DNA of 64,000 bases from Acidobacteriota bacterium (GCA_018268935.1 JAFDVS010000092.1:1-64000); one strand, 5' to 3'. Positions 9,037-17,277 are shown, counted from the stretch's first letter. Notes: generated from the letters alone by a model not told the origin. Translations and numbers: made by a program.

Positions 9037-9792
9037 TTACTTCTTGCCTGCCTTTGCCTGAACCGCACGCGCCTTTTCGGCCTGAGCGATCTGCTTCAGT
9101 TGCGCCGAGGCTTCGGCGTTGCCCATCACCTTATCAAGCACCGCGATCGCATCGTCGTGCTTGCCGGCCATGTTGTAAACCTGGCCCAGACGCACGCTGG
9201 TGGCGAGATCCTGGCTGGACTCCACCGCTGCCTTCAACTCAGTGATCGCGACATCATACTTCTTGCGAACCATCGCCACCAGCCCGAGCGCTTCGTGACC
9301 CTGCGCTTCGAAGTCCTTCTTGGCGCCGGCCCACTGTTCGTCGGTCAACTGCGGATTCGGCTTCGCCGCGGTCTTCACCAGCTCGGCCGCCTGATTGGCC
9401 AGCTTCTCGGCGCGGCCCAGCTTCTCTTCCTTATCCAGATCATGCTCGCGTGTACGCTGGGCGATGGCGTTGGCCATCAGCAGCATCGTGGCGTAGTTCT
9501 TCGGGTCGGCATCGAGTGTCCGTTCCCCGTACAGCATCATCTTTTCGAAGTCGTTCTTCTGCTGCGCCGAGACGGTAGCGATGTAGAGGGCGAAGCCTTT
9601 GAATTCCGTGTCGGCGAATTTGGTGATGAGGCTCTCGACGGCGGCAATACGGCTATCGGGATCCTGCGCGTTCTGGATGGCCATGATGGCATCCACTTCT
9701 TTCTGCGACTTCGGCTGGGGCTGCTTCTGTGCCAAGAGCATGGGGCTGACGGCGGCAATCAGGCCGAAGGTCAGGGTAAGAAACTTCTTCAT
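9037..9792 (-). CDS. Secreted TPR-like protein
   Basis: A 251-residue protein with a signal peptide (MKKFLTLTFGLIAAVSPMLLAQ) followed by helical repeats of TPR type (DLATSVRLGQVYNMAGKHDD, AIAVLDKVMGNAEASAQLKQ). The start at 9792 is preceded by AAGGAG at good spacing; an in-frame start 189 bases further upstream would hide the signal peptide and was rejected. It is cotranscribed with its neighbours: 26 bases after the larger TPR protein gene and 11 bases before rnc. It is probably a periplasmic or lipid-anchored scaffold of unknown partner. Confidence 0.8.
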   Translation of the reverse strand: MKKFLTLTFGLIAAVSPMLLAQKQPQPKSQKEVDAIMAIQNAQDPDSRIAAVESLITKFADTEFKGFALYIATVSAQQKNDFEKMMLYGERTLDADPKNYATMLLMANAIAQRTREHDLDKEEKLGRAEKLANQAAELVKTAAKPNPQLTDEQWAGAKKDFEAQGHEALGLVAMVRKKYDVAITELKAAVESSQDLATSVRLGQVYNMAGKHDDAIAVLDKVMGNAEASAQLKQIAQAEKARAVQAKAGKK

Positions 9793-9818
9793 CGTTACAC
9801 TCCTTATCAAGAAAACCA

Positions 9819-11342
9819 TTATTGCTGTTTTCGGCGGAACTCGCCTGCCATCCCTTTCTGGGCGGTCTCGCGGGCCTTCTCCGAAATACCGGCAACCGCG
9901 AGCGCGGCCTGATACTGCTGTTTGGCCTTGTCGTTCTCGCCGGCGATGTCGGCCAGACGGCCGAGGTAAACCAATGACCACGCCTTCACGCTGTCGTCCG
10001 GTTCGAGTTCCAAAGTCTTCTGGAAAAGCCGCTCTCCCAGCTCCGGATCATTCTGCCGGATAGCGACGCGGGCAAGGCCATAGTAGGCCTTCGCATGAAC
10101 CGGCTTCGCGTCCGTGAGCCGCAGGATGTCCAGGAACTTCGTGCGCGACTCTTCGAGCTTCTGTCCGGTCAGTAAGTCTTCGGCGTCGTCCAGAGCCTGC
10201 TCGATCGCCGTTTTGGTTGGGGCCGCGGGCGTGGGCGCTTTGATGGTGCGCGTCACGGCTTTCGTTGCGAACTGCACCCCCTCCAGCCGCTTGTCTTCCT
10301 TCCGCAAGTCGATCCCTGTGGCCATCTCCTTAAAGAAGAAGCGCATCGATTGCTCCTGCTTTTCGTAACCGGCGAGCGCCTCGGCGAAGTAGGGCGTCAG
10401 GATGTAGCCCTCACCCAATGCTTGCTCCACCATCTGCTGCCGGCGCGCCGTGGAGCCGGGGCCTGTGACAAGCCGCGACTCAATCGCCTTCACAAAGCTC
10501 TTCTCGGTGAGCAGCACGAAGTCCTTCTTATAGATGTCCGGCAGCAGCGGCGCCGGGATGGCAAAATCGCCCAGCCCCTTCTTCGTCTCCAGCACTTCCT
10601 GTTGCCGCATCACCAAAGGCGCCACCGAGTACTGCACAAAGTAGTGGCGAATGGCATCCACCGAAGGCTGCGGAGAATGCGTCACCACGACGTAAAACTC
10701 GTCCCCGAAGCTCTTGGCGATCACTTGATTCGGGGCAGCCAGCAGGTCGAGGAAGATCTGGAAGCGATAGCGTTCTCCGCCGCTCGATGGAATGCGGAGA
10801 TACGCATTCGTCTCCTGCACCGTGCGCACAACAGGGTCGTGATAGCCCTCAATCGCCGTGCCATCCTTCAGTTTGCAACCGCCGATCTGGCACTCGAACA
10901 AAGGCTGCACCTGTTTCCAGATCGCGTCGATCTGCGCCTCCTGATGGAAGCGCTTCATCAGATCCTGCAAACCTTCGAGTGCGGTAACCTCAGGGGGAAT
11001 CTCGTTGCTGCGAAATCGATACTTGAAATTCGGTGGACCGTCGGTCACCAGAGCAAACGAGACATACTGGCTCAGCGTCTGCGCGTCGGAGTCCTGTTTA
11101 TGGTCGCGATAGAAGCGTTTCAGCTCCGCAACGACGGGCAGGTTCTTCGCTGCAAAGTGCTTGCGCAGGTCGTGGCGGAAGGGGTGATTCGAAGGCGACT
11201 GGATGTCGGCATCGTAGCCCGCGGCATTGATCGCCGCCATCACACTGAACAGCGACGGATTGAAGTCAAGCTGGTTTTGTTGCGCCACCAGGGACGCGGG
11301 GCCGGCGAGCACAAAAATCGCGAGGAGCTGACGTGGAGTCAC
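9819..11342 (-). CDS. Secreted hypothetical protein with C-terminal TPR repeats
   Basis: A 507-residue protein when started at the GTG at 11342. That start gives a clean signal peptide (TPRQLLAIFVLAGPASLVAQ) and has AGAAGG just upstream. A longer ATG start at 11399 would lie upstream of a good extended -10 box and add a non-signal leader, so it is unlikely. The first 350 residues are a domain I cannot name confidently; it carries FNPSLFSVMAAINAAGYD and may resemble DUF4932. Residues from about 395 form TPR-like repeats (KPVHAKAYYGLARVAIRQND, SVKAWSLVYLGRLADIAGEN). It heads the transcript with the smaller TPR gene and rnc. Confidence 0.75.
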   Translation of the reverse strand: MTPRQLLAIFVLAGPASLVAQQNQLDFNPSLFSVMAAINAAGYDADIQSPSNHPFRHDLRKHFAAKNLPVVAELKRFYRDHKQDSDAQTLSQYVSFALVTDGPPNFKYRFRSNEIPPEVTALEGLQDLMKRFHQEAQIDAIWKQVQPLFECQIGGCKLKDGTAIEGYHDPVVRTVQETNAYLRIPSSGGERYRFQIFLDLLAAPNQVIAKSFGDEFYVVVTHSPQPSVDAIRHYFVQYSVAPLVMRQQEVLETKKGLGDFAIPAPLLPDIYKKDFVLLTEKSFVKAIESRLVTGPGSTARRQQMVEQALGEGYILTPYFAEALAGYEKQEQSMRFFFKEMATGIDLRKEDKRLEGVQFATKAVTRTIKAPTPAAPTKTAIEQALDDAEDLLTGQKLEESRTKFLDILRLTDAKPVHAKAYYGLARVAIRQNDPELGERLFQKTLELEPDDSVKAWSLVYLGRLADIAGENDKAKQQYQAALAVAGISEKARETAQKGMAGEFRRKQQ

Positions 11343-11365
11343 CAAGAGCCTTCTGACTTGACTCC

Positions 11366-11374
11366 AGTGTATCA
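11366..11374 (-). promoter_or_regulatory. Extended -10 element for the TPR-rnc transcript
   Basis: Read on the minus strand the sequence is TGATACACT, matching TGnTAnnnT. Transcription would begin near 11359, leaving a leader of about 17 bases with an AGAAGG ribosome binding site before the GTG at 11342. Its position supports that GTG over the ATG at 11399. Confidence 0.45.
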
Positions 11375-11435
11375 CCCCCCCATAGACACCGGCGCGCATT
11401 CCGATTACACTAAGGGCTAACCAGGATCTTTACAA

Positions 11436-11471
11436 AGGGGATGTCCGCTACAATCAACACGGTCATCCCCT
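11436..11471 (+). promoter_or_regulatory. Stem-loop in the infC leader, possible attenuator
   Basis: AGGGGATG (11436-11443) pairs perfectly with CATCCCCT (11464-11471). After one mismatch, CCG (11445-11447) pairs with CGG (11460-11462) around a 12-base loop. The stem is followed by GTTTGTTTC, a weak T-rich tail. A TACAAT box (11449-11454) lies inside the loop, so the same bases may be a promoter, a terminator-like attenuator or both. infC is regulated post-transcriptionally in other bacteria; here the mechanism is inferred only. Confidence 0.5.
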
Positions 11472-11521
11472 GTTTGTTTCAGAAAGGAGCGATTTAGCAG
11501 CACAGCGTATCTGTTTTCCGA

Positions 11522-12133
11522 ATGTTTCCATCAAGAAATTTCCCCCCACGCCGCACTCGCATTCGCGAGAATGTCAATGAAGCGATCCGCGCCCGGGAGG
11601 TGCGAGCTGTATTCCCGGACGGCGTCGTCGAGATCATGCAAACGCCCGCGGCCATCCGCAGGGCTCAAGAGTTAGGCCTCGATCTGATCCTCGTTTCCCC
11701 CACTGCAGAGCCTCCTGTTGCCAAGGCCATGGACTATGGCCAATGGCAGTATGAGCAGAAAAAGAAGTCGCATGAGGCGAAGAAGAAGCAGCACGTCATC
11801 CAGGTGAAGGAACTGAAGTTCCGGCCGAACACCGACGACCACGACTACGATTTCAAGCGGAATCACGCCATTCGCTTTCTGAAGGAAGGCAATCGCGTGA
11901 AGGCCATCGTGCAATTCCGCGGCCGTGAGATCGCCCACACCGATCTCGGACAGAAGTTGCTGCAACGCTTTGCGGCCGACTTAGCCGAGGTTGGGGCGGT
12001 GGAAGGCAATCCCCGTCTGGAAGGCCGCAGCTACCACGTGATCATCAGTCCCGTGAAGAAGGATCAGCCGAAGAAGGAAAAGAGCGATACTCCGGCGCCG
12101 GCGGCCAAGCAGCCACCTCCGCGTCCGGCCTAA
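11522..12133 (+). CDS. infC: Translation initiation factor IF-3
   Basis: A 203-residue protein that binds the 30S subunit, prevents premature joining with 50S and checks the initiation codon. The N-terminal domain (RIRENVNEAIRAREVRAV, QELGLDLILVSPTAEPPVAK), the lysine-rich linker (EQKKKSHEAKKKQ) and the C-terminal domain (VKELKFRPNTDDHDYDFK, VKAIVQFRGREI) are all present. A Lys/Pro/Ala tail of about 25 residues extends it beyond the usual 170-180. Unusually, the strong AAAGGAG is 34 bases upstream of the ATG. An in-frame TAG at 11495 blocks any longer start, and no ATG, GTG or TTG lies between. rpmI and rplT, the usual neighbours, do not follow; the next gene is convergent. Confidence 0.96.
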   Translation: MFPSRNFPPRRTRIRENVNEAIRAREVRAVFPDGVVEIMQTPAAIRRAQELGLDLILVSPTAEPPVAKAMDYGQWQYEQKKKSHEAKKKQHVIQVKELKFRPNTDDHDYDFKRNHAIRFLKEGNRVKAIVQFRGREIAHTDLGQKLLQRFAADLAEVGAVEGNPRLEGRSYHVIISPVKKDQPKKEKSDTPAPAAKQPPPRPA

Positions 12134-12143
12134 CCGCGACGAA

Positions 12144-12671
12144 CTAGTAGAACAGATACTTGCGCCATTGATCGTCACCTTTGCCTAGCATGCGCATCAG
12201 GTGGCGATTGGTGTGCAAAGTGAATGGCCGGGGTGCGCGGTGGAGCTTCATGTTCGCCTCATCCGGCGTGCGGCTCCCTTTGCGGTTGTTGCAAGGGTTG
12301 CAGCAGGCGACGAGGTTTTCCCAGGAACTCTCACCAGCCCGCGAGCGCGGCAGCACGTGATCCAGCGTCAATTCCGATGACGGCAGCGTCTTGCCGCAAT
12401 ACTGGCAGGTATAACGGTCGCGGAGCAGGATGTTCTTCCGCGACAAAGCCCTGCTTTGGTGTGGGATGCGCCGGTATTCGAGCAACCGGATCACGGTCGG
12501 CAATTTGATTGCCTGCCGTGCCGAGTGCACATAGCACGGCACGTGTTCTTCCGCCGATGCGACGCCCTTCAGAACCAGAACCAATGCTCTGCGGGCGGCG
12601 CAGACATTGATCGGCTCATAGCTCGCATTCAGTACCAGCACTGCATTCTGCATTCGATCCAGACTGGGCAT
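12144..12671 (-). CDS. HNH endonuclease domain protein
   Basis: A 175-residue protein of the widespread bacterial HNH family. Residues about 85-140 contain the zinc-binding and nuclease core: RYTCQYCGK, LTLDHVLPRSRAG and CCNPCNNRKG, with the two CxxC pairs and the catalytic His. The N-terminus (VLVLNASYEPINVC) is characteristic of a subgroup common in acidobacteria, cyanobacteria and actinobacteria whose physiological role is not established. GGGGG precedes the ATG, and the gene starts three bases after the comF-like stop, so the two are probably cotranscribed and translationally coupled. Only 10 bases separate its stop from the convergent infC stop. Confidence 0.9.
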   Translation of the reverse strand: MPSLDRMQNAVLVLNASYEPINVCAARRALVLVLKGVASAEEHVPCYVHSARQAIKLPTVIRLLEYRRIPHQSRALSRKNILLRDRYTCQYCGKTLPSSELTLDHVLPRSRAGESSWENLVACCNPCNNRKGSRTPDEANMKLHRAPRPFTLHTNRHLMRMLGKGDDQWRKYLFY

Positions 12672-12674
12672 TCC

Positions 12675-13520
12675 TCATCCCCCTGAAGCTGTGGTCGAAA
12701 TGGCCCGCCCTTGTAGGGCGGTCACGGATAATCGGCGATCTACTCGAGCCACGGTAAGAACCTGCACAGCGGAGGCGCCAGCCAGTTTCAGGGCTGCGCC
12801 GCAGGCCGAAGCCGTTGCTCCTGTAGTTAGCACGTCGTCAATCAGCAGTACATGTCGGTTCCGTGGCGATTCGATAACGGCGAATGCGCCCCGCAGGTTC
12901 TGCCGGCGTTCCTTGTCGCTTAGACCCGCCTGTGGCGGGGTCCTCCTCTGGCGGCGCAATGCCGCCAACATCGGGATGCCGGTGCGCCGGGATAACTCCC
13001 GGGCCAGCAGTTCCGACTGGTTGTAGCCTCTGCGCCAGCGCCGGAACCAATGCATCGGGACCGGAACAATCCAGTCCACCTGCTGGTGGCGTGGCAATGC
13101 GGCTACCAGAAAATTCGCTAAGGGACCAGCCAGCGTATCTACGCCGTGGTACTTGTACAAGTGAATGAGCTTGCGCAGCGTCCCTTCATAGAACCCGTAG
13201 GAAGACGCGCCGTCAAATCCGGTCAGGCCGCGGCGGCAGAGCAGGCAAAGCCCATTCTCATCCAGCGGATGCCGCGTAACAAACGGCATATGGCACGCGG
13301 CGCAGGCATATTCGGATTCGAGCGGGAGCGGGGAACTGAGGCAGGTCGGACAGACCGGATAGCGGTGAACTTCGCGGAGAGGTTGATCGCAGATCCGGCA
13401 GTCTTCAGGGAAGATCGCGTTGAACACACTTCTGCATGTGTCACGCAGAACCGGAGAAGAAGGCAACGCTCCAAGCCATCTACTCGAGAAGATGCACCTC
13501 CCGGAATTTATATTGTACAA
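12675..13520 (-). CDS. ComF-family phosphoribosyltransferase-like protein
   Basis: A protein of up to 281 residues. The N-terminal third has zinc-finger-type pairs (CRICDQPL, CPTCLSSP, CAACHMPF, CLLCRRG), followed by the ComF double-zinc/PRTase pattern. The PRPP-binding motif VLLIDDVLTTGATASACG lies near residue 228. In Gram-positive and some Gram-negative bacteria ComF is needed for DNA uptake during transformation. The start is uncertain: the reading frame opens with a TTG at 13520 inside a promoter-like AT-rich stretch, while GGGAGG appears just downstream without a normal in-frame start codon after it. It is followed by the HNH gene, an interesting DNA-metabolism pair. Confidence 0.88.
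   Translation of the reverse strand: MYNINSGRCIFSSRWLGALPSSPVLRDTCRSVFNAIFPEDCRICDQPLREVHRYPVCPTCLSSPLPLESEYACAACHMPFVTRHPLDENGLCLLCRRGLTGFDGASSYGFYEGTLRKLIHLYKYHGVDTLAGPLANFLVAALPRHQQVDWIVPVPMHWFRRWRRGYNQSELLARELSRRTGIPMLAALRRQRRTPPQAGLSDKERRQNLRGAFAVIESPRNRHVLLIDDVLTTGATASACGAALKLAGASAVQVLTVARVDRRLSVTALQGRAISTTASGG
13509..13514 (+). promoter_or_regulatory. -10 box of the divergent comF-like/sulfatase promoter region
   Basis: TATATT lies in a short AT-rich island between the two divergent genes. It would start a transcript about 13 bases before the sulfatase ATG at 13534. On the other strand TACAAT overlaps the same island and could serve the comF-like gene. No clear -35 boxes are visible. 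Confidence 0.35.
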
Positions 13521-13533
13521 CAGTTACTTACTT

Positions 13534-14910
13534 ATGCTGAACAGGCGATCCTTCCTTACCACTACCGCGGCCGGTCTCGCGGCGGCCACTGCGCACGCCG
13601 CCGAAGGCAAGCCAAACGTCATCCTGATCTATGCCGACGACCTCGGCTACGGTGATTTGGGCTGCTACGGGGGCAAGATCGCGACCCCGCATCTCGATCG
13701 CATGGCGCGCGAAGGAATGCGGTTCACCAACTTCCTTTCGGCGAACCCCGTGTGTTCGCCTTCACGGGCTGCGTTGCTTACCGGGCGTTATCCGACCCGC
13801 GCCGGAGTGCCCCGCGTGCTGTTCCCTCAGGACCAGGTGGGGCTGCCGGATAGCGAAGTGACAATTGCCCAGTTGTTGAAGCCGCTCGGCTACAAAACGA
13901 TGTGCATCGGCAAATGGCACCTCGGGCATTTGCCGAAGTACCTGCCTACGAACCGCGGCTTTGATGAATACTATGGCATTCCCTATTCCAACGACATGAT
14001 CCCGCCCGTGGTGCTGCACGCTACGCCGGGCAAGGTGGAGACAGTGGAAGAGCGGGCCACGCTGGAGACACTGACGCCGCGCTATACGGAGCAGGCGCTG
14101 CAATTCATCGAAGCGAACAAAGGCGGGCCGTTCTTCCTCTACATGCCCCACACCTATCCGCACATCCCGCTGGCGGCGTCACCGCGGTTCAAAGGCAAAT
14201 CGCCCCATGGCATCTACGGCGACGTTCTGCAGGAACTCGACTGGAGCGTAGGAGAGATACTCACGGCACTGAAGAAGCACAACCTGGAGAAGAACACCCT
14301 GGTCCTGTTCAGTTCCGACAACGGACCGTGGTTCATGGGCAGTCCGGGGCATCTCAGGGGCAGGAAGGGGACGACGTACGAAGGTGGAGTCAGGGAGCCT
14401 TTCCTGGCGCGCATGCCGGGCAAGATCCCAGCCGGGAAAGTATGCCACGGGGTGGCGTCCACGATGGACATCCTGCCCACGGTCGTCAAGCTGTGTGGAT
14501 CGAGCCCGTCGAATCCGGTGGACGGAATCGATATCTGGCCGCTGTTGAGCGGGCAGAAACAGGAGTTGGAGCGCGAAGCGCTGCTCTACTTCGACAATCT
14601 CTATCTGCAGTGTGCGAGGAAGGGGAAATACAAGCTGCATGTGGCGCGGTACAACTCGGCGGTGTATAGCCCGGCGCCCGCCTCGGGGCGTGTGAACCTG
14701 CCGCTGCCCGCCCCCGAGCTGTATGATTTGAGCAACGATCCGGATGAAAGTTATGATATTGCCCCGGAGAATCCGGAAATTGTGAAGGATTTTGAGGGCC
14801 GCATCGAAAGGCTGATGCGGGGCTTTCCGGAGCAGATCCGCAAAGCCCATGCCGAGACGTTTGCCAAACAGACAACCGGATCTACGGCTGCTCATCCGCG
14901 GCTGAAGTGA
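13534..14910 (+). CDS. Secreted sulfatase (arylsulfatase family)
   Basis: A 458-residue protein. The start at 13534 gives a Tat signal (NRRSFLTTTAAG, cleavage after AHA). Metal ligands appear in LIYADDLGYGD (Asp35, Asp36). The active-site motif CSPSR at 74-78 contains the Cys converted to formylglycine by a maturase, which is not in this window. HLGH follows the KWHLG motif near 127 and SSDNGPW is near 266. The family hydrolyses sulfate esters of polysaccharides, glycolipids or aryl compounds; the substrate is unknown. No ribosome binding site is obvious. The last 29 bases overlap the convergent esterase gene. A second sulfatase is at 34001. Confidence 0.93.
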   Translation: MLNRRSFLTTTAAGLAAATAHAAEGKPNVILIYADDLGYGDLGCYGGKIATPHLDRMAREGMRFTNFLSANPVCSPSRAALLTGRYPTRAGVPRVLFPQDQVGLPDSEVTIAQLLKPLGYKTMCIGKWHLGHLPKYLPTNRGFDEYYGIPYSNDMIPPVVLHATPGKVETVEERATLETLTPRYTEQALQFIEANKGGPFFLYMPHTYPHIPLAASPRFKGKSPHGIYGDVLQELDWSVGEILTALKKHNLEKNTLVLFSSDNGPWFMGSPGHLRGRKGTTYEGGVREPFLARMPGKIPAGKVCHGVASTMDILPTVVKLCGSSPSNPVDGIDIWPLLSGQKQELEREALLYFDNLYLQCARKGKYKLHVARYNSAVYSPAPASGRVNLPLPAPELYDLSNDPDESYDIAPENPEIVKDFEGRIERLMRGFPEQIRKAHAETFAKQTTGSTAAHPRLK

Positions 14911-15604
14911 GCCCAAAGGTGCGCTGGAGCCAGGTGCGGAGGATGGGCTTTCCCTTCGATGGAAAGCGGTGTCCTCCGGGTAGCGAGTGAAACTCGACGT
15001 CTCTGGCGCGAGTGCGCAACTTGCGGGCATAATCGGCCGTAACAGATGCCGGGAAGAACTCGTCTTCATCACGTGCAATGTGGAGGAGACTTGCTTCCAC
15101 CTGTCCGTAGTTGCCGGTTTCCCAGTCTTTGGGGACGCCGCCGCAGATTCCGATGACGCCGCCGATTTCTTTTGGGAACGTAGCAGCAAAACGGTAATTG
15201 AATCCCACAGGTTGCGAGAAGCCGATAAGAATTGTACGGGAGGGCGGGACTTCGCAATGGGCTCGCATTTCTGCGCTCACACTGCGTATCATGGCGTGAT
15301 GCAGAGCGATGGAAGCATCGCCGTGAGCGCGGGTGCCCCAGTTATAGCCAATCTTGGAGTTAGCGGGAGTTTCACCGAGATAGAATTGGTTTGGAGCTTG
15401 AATGGAAGCAATGGCAGCGGATTCCGGAAGAAATGGGAGTGTAAGAGAGAGCATAGTTTGAGCATTCATACCGTAACCGTGCAACAGGAGGAAGAGCAGG
15501 TCCGGGCGGCTATAGGGGATACTGCTTAAGTATTGATACTCGGTGGGAAGGCGGAAAGTATGGAGGCGCGGGGAAATATCACTGGATAAGGGGTGGGGGT
15601 CCAT
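14882..15604 (-). CDS. Alpha/beta hydrolase of the phospholipase/carboxylesterase family
   Basis: A 240-residue cytoplasmic enzyme. It shows the oxyanion region LFLLLHGYGMNA, the nucleophile motif GFSQP with Ser130, an acid in ARDEDEFFP (about 178-185) and His212 in PGGHRFPSKGK, in the order expected for the catalytic triad. The motif GFSQ followed by PVG replaces the more common GFSQGG. Small carboxylesterases of this group act on short acyl esters or lysophospholipids. Its 3' end overlaps the sulfatase end by 29 bases on the opposite strand, and it is read divergently from the Hpt gene. Confidence 0.85.
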   Translation of the reverse strand: MDPHPLSSDISPRLHTFRLPTEYQYLSSIPYSRPDLLFLLLHGYGMNAQTMLSLTLPFLPESAAIASIQAPNQFYLGETPANSKIGYNWGTRAHGDASIALHHAMIRSVSAEMRAHCEVPPSRTILIGFSQPVGFNYRFAATFPKEIGGVIGICGGVPKDWETGNYGQVEASLLHIARDEDEFFPASVTADYARKLRTRARDVEFHSLPGGHRFPSKGKPILRTWLQRTFGLTSAADEQP

Positions 15605-15717
15605 GTAGACATTAGCCTATCAGGCCGATAAGAATGTATGCATAGGCGTTCGCTGTCTCCGCCCGAGGTCCGCAGTGGGACAAGGCTGGACAGCAGGAGT
15701 GGAAGGGAACCAAAGTC

Positions 15718-16077
15718 GTGAGTTTTTCCAATCAGATCGCAGTTTTGGATCGAGCGGTAGCCCTGGAGCGAGTCGGGGGGGACTCCGAACTGCTACAGGA
15801 GATGGCACAGCTCTTTCTCGACGAATACCCCATGCAACTGGAGGCCGTGCGTGCTGCCGTGCGGGCTCGGGACGCGAAGGCTGTGGAGCGGAGCGCTCAT
15901 AGCCTGAAGGGATCGGTCGGCAACTTTGGTGCGGCTGCGGCGCAGGAAGCGGCTCTTCAGTTGGAACTGCTGGGGCGCCGGGGAGACCTGCAAACCGTCG
16001 ATCAGGCCATGCATTCACTCGAAGTGGCCTTATCCTCGCTTCAGCCGGAGATGGAAAGCCTGGCGCAGTGCTATTGA
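15718..16077 (+). CDS. Stand-alone histidine phosphotransfer (Hpt) protein
   Basis: A 119-residue single-domain protein. The motif AHSLKGSVGNFGA places the phosphorylatable His at residue 61 within an amphipathic four-helix-bundle pattern. Hpt proteins relay phosphate between receiver domains in multistep phosphorelays. No histidine kinase or response regulator is encoded nearby, so its partners are elsewhere on the genome. The GTG start is preceded by GGAAGGGA. The next gene starts 77 bases downstream with its own promoter-like element. Confidence 0.9.
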   Translation: MSFSNQIAVLDRAVALERVGGDSELLQEMAQLFLDEYPMQLEAVRAAVRARDAKAVERSAHSLKGSVGNFGAAAAQEAALQLELLGRRGDLQTVDQAMHSLEVALSSLQPEMESLAQCY

Positions 16078-16123
16078 TGTCTGCCCGTACGCTGACGCGA
16101 GTAGCTTGCCGCATGGGGTAGCT

Positions 16124-16132
16124 GATACAATC
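16124..16132 (+). promoter_or_regulatory. Extended -10 element upstream of the triple-Rid gene
   Basis: TGATACAAT matches the extended -10 consensus. The expected transcription start is near 16139, about 16 bases before the ATG at 16155. No convincing -35 box is present at 16-18 bases. It suggests the Rid protein and decarboxylase genes form their own transcription unit. Confidence 0.45.
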
Positions 16133-16154
16133 AAGCCAATCGAAAGTACGCTTG

Positions 16155-17270
16155 ATGCGGATATTCCTGTCCTTTGTTGTTCTTCTCGTCTTCTGTGCGG
16201 ATCTACTCACAGCGCAGCGCCGCAAGCGCGGTAAGAAGGCGGAAGAAGAGATCACGCAGACCCTCGAGGTTCCCAAAGACCCGCCAGCCGCCGTGGTGGG
16301 CGACTCCCAACGTTTCGTCTACCTCAATGCTCCCCTTTCGGCAAAGGGCCTCTTATCTCAGCAGACACGCGATGGGCTGAAGTCGTTGCGGCGCCTGGCG
16401 AAAGGCGCCACCATTCTCAAGATCCGCGCCTTCGTCGCCGGAACCGGAGATTTGCGCCGCGTACAAGCCATTGTCAGCGAAGAGTTTACCGATTGGCGCG
16501 CGCCTCTGCCCGCACTCACCACCATCCTTGTGGGCGGACTGCCACTGGAAGGCGCACAGGTCCTCTTAGAGGCCGTTGCGGTGGAAAAGAAGCCGGTCAA
16601 CCCGCACGGAGTGGTGCTCTTCTCCGGCCAGCAGGTGACCTCGAAAGAACCCTTGGAAAAGATCGAGCCGATCTTCCGCACCTCGCTCGACAACCTATCC
16701 ACCGCTGTGAAGGGGGTTGGGATTACCGACGCCGATGTGCTCCGCGTGACCTGTTTTTCCAGCGCACTGGGCGACCATGCGCAGCAGCGGCAATTGCTGG
16801 CGGAGCGCTTTCCCAAAGCTGCCCACACGATTGTCCAGGTGTTGCGCGGATTGACCACCGGACTGGTGGAATGTGAAGCGGTGGGCCGCGCCGCGGCAAG
16901 CACCGGCGCGCCAATGAAAATGATGAATCCGGCCGGGCTGGAAGCTTCGCCGAACTACTCACAAGCGGTGATTCTCAATGCTCCGAAAGTGATTTTGTCA
17001 GGGGGACAAATGGCCTTCCGGGCCGAGCCTGCCGATATTCGCCTGGCCTTTGAACGCCTGGGAAAGACTGTGGAACAGGCCGGTGGAAGTCTGAAGCGGA
17101 CGGCCATGACCAGCTATTACCCGCTGGCGACGTCCACAATCGACAAGATCCGGCAGATCCGCTTCGAATACCTGGACAAGGCCCAGCCCCCAGCCAGCAC
17201 GATGCTGCTATTTGAAGGGCTTCCATCGATGGACGCCAGCTTTGTGATGGAAGTGATTGCGCTACCCTAG
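16155..17270 (+). CDS. Secreted protein with three tandem Rid (YjgF/RidA) domains
   Basis: A 371-residue protein with a signal peptide (MRIFLSFVVLLVFCADLLTAQ) and a basic linker (RRKRGKKAEEE). Three Rid-like modules follow at roughly 45-140, 145-245 and 260-371; each ends in the family pattern (LEGAQVLLEAVAV, GLVECEAVG, SFVMEVIALP). Canonical RidA is a single cytoplasmic domain that hydrolyses reactive enamine/imine products of PLP enzymes using an Arg in PARSCVEV. At that position the three modules read PALTTILV, AAHTIVQV and PASTMLLF, so the Arg is absent from all. Enamine deamination is therefore unlikely. The PLP decarboxylase gene starts seven bases after its stop, suggesting a shared operon. 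The ATG at 16155 is preferred over the adjacent TTG. Confidence 0.8.
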   Translation: MRIFLSFVVLLVFCADLLTAQRRKRGKKAEEEITQTLEVPKDPPAAVVGDSQRFVYLNAPLSAKGLLSQQTRDGLKSLRRLAKGATILKIRAFVAGTGDLRRVQAIVSEEFTDWRAPLPALTTILVGGLPLEGAQVLLEAVAVEKKPVNPHGVVLFSGQQVTSKEPLEKIEPIFRTSLDNLSTAVKGVGITDADVLRVTCFSSALGDHAQQRQLLAERFPKAAHTIVQVLRGLTTGLVECEAVGRAAASTGAPMKMMNPAGLEASPNYSQAVILNAPKVILSGGQMAFRAEPADIRLAFERLGKTVEQAGGSLKRTAMTSYYPLATSTIDKIRQIRFEYLDKAQPPASTMLLFEGLPSMDASFVMEVIALP

Positions 17271-17277
17271 TGGGGCG

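Noticed and set aside
8315..9912. Open frames of 248 and 422 residues on the plus strand opposite rnc and the TPR gene
   Set aside because: They are antisense to clear genes and their composition (Arg/His/Leu-rich, no motif) is that of shadow frames.
10350..11420. A 356-residue plus-strand frame opposite the large TPR protein gene
   Set aside because: Antisense shadow, low-complexity, no recognisable domain.
11482..11497. ATT start codon for infC just behind AAAGGAG, as in some bacteria
   Set aside because: The codon after that ATT is TAG, so no protein can start there in the infC frame.
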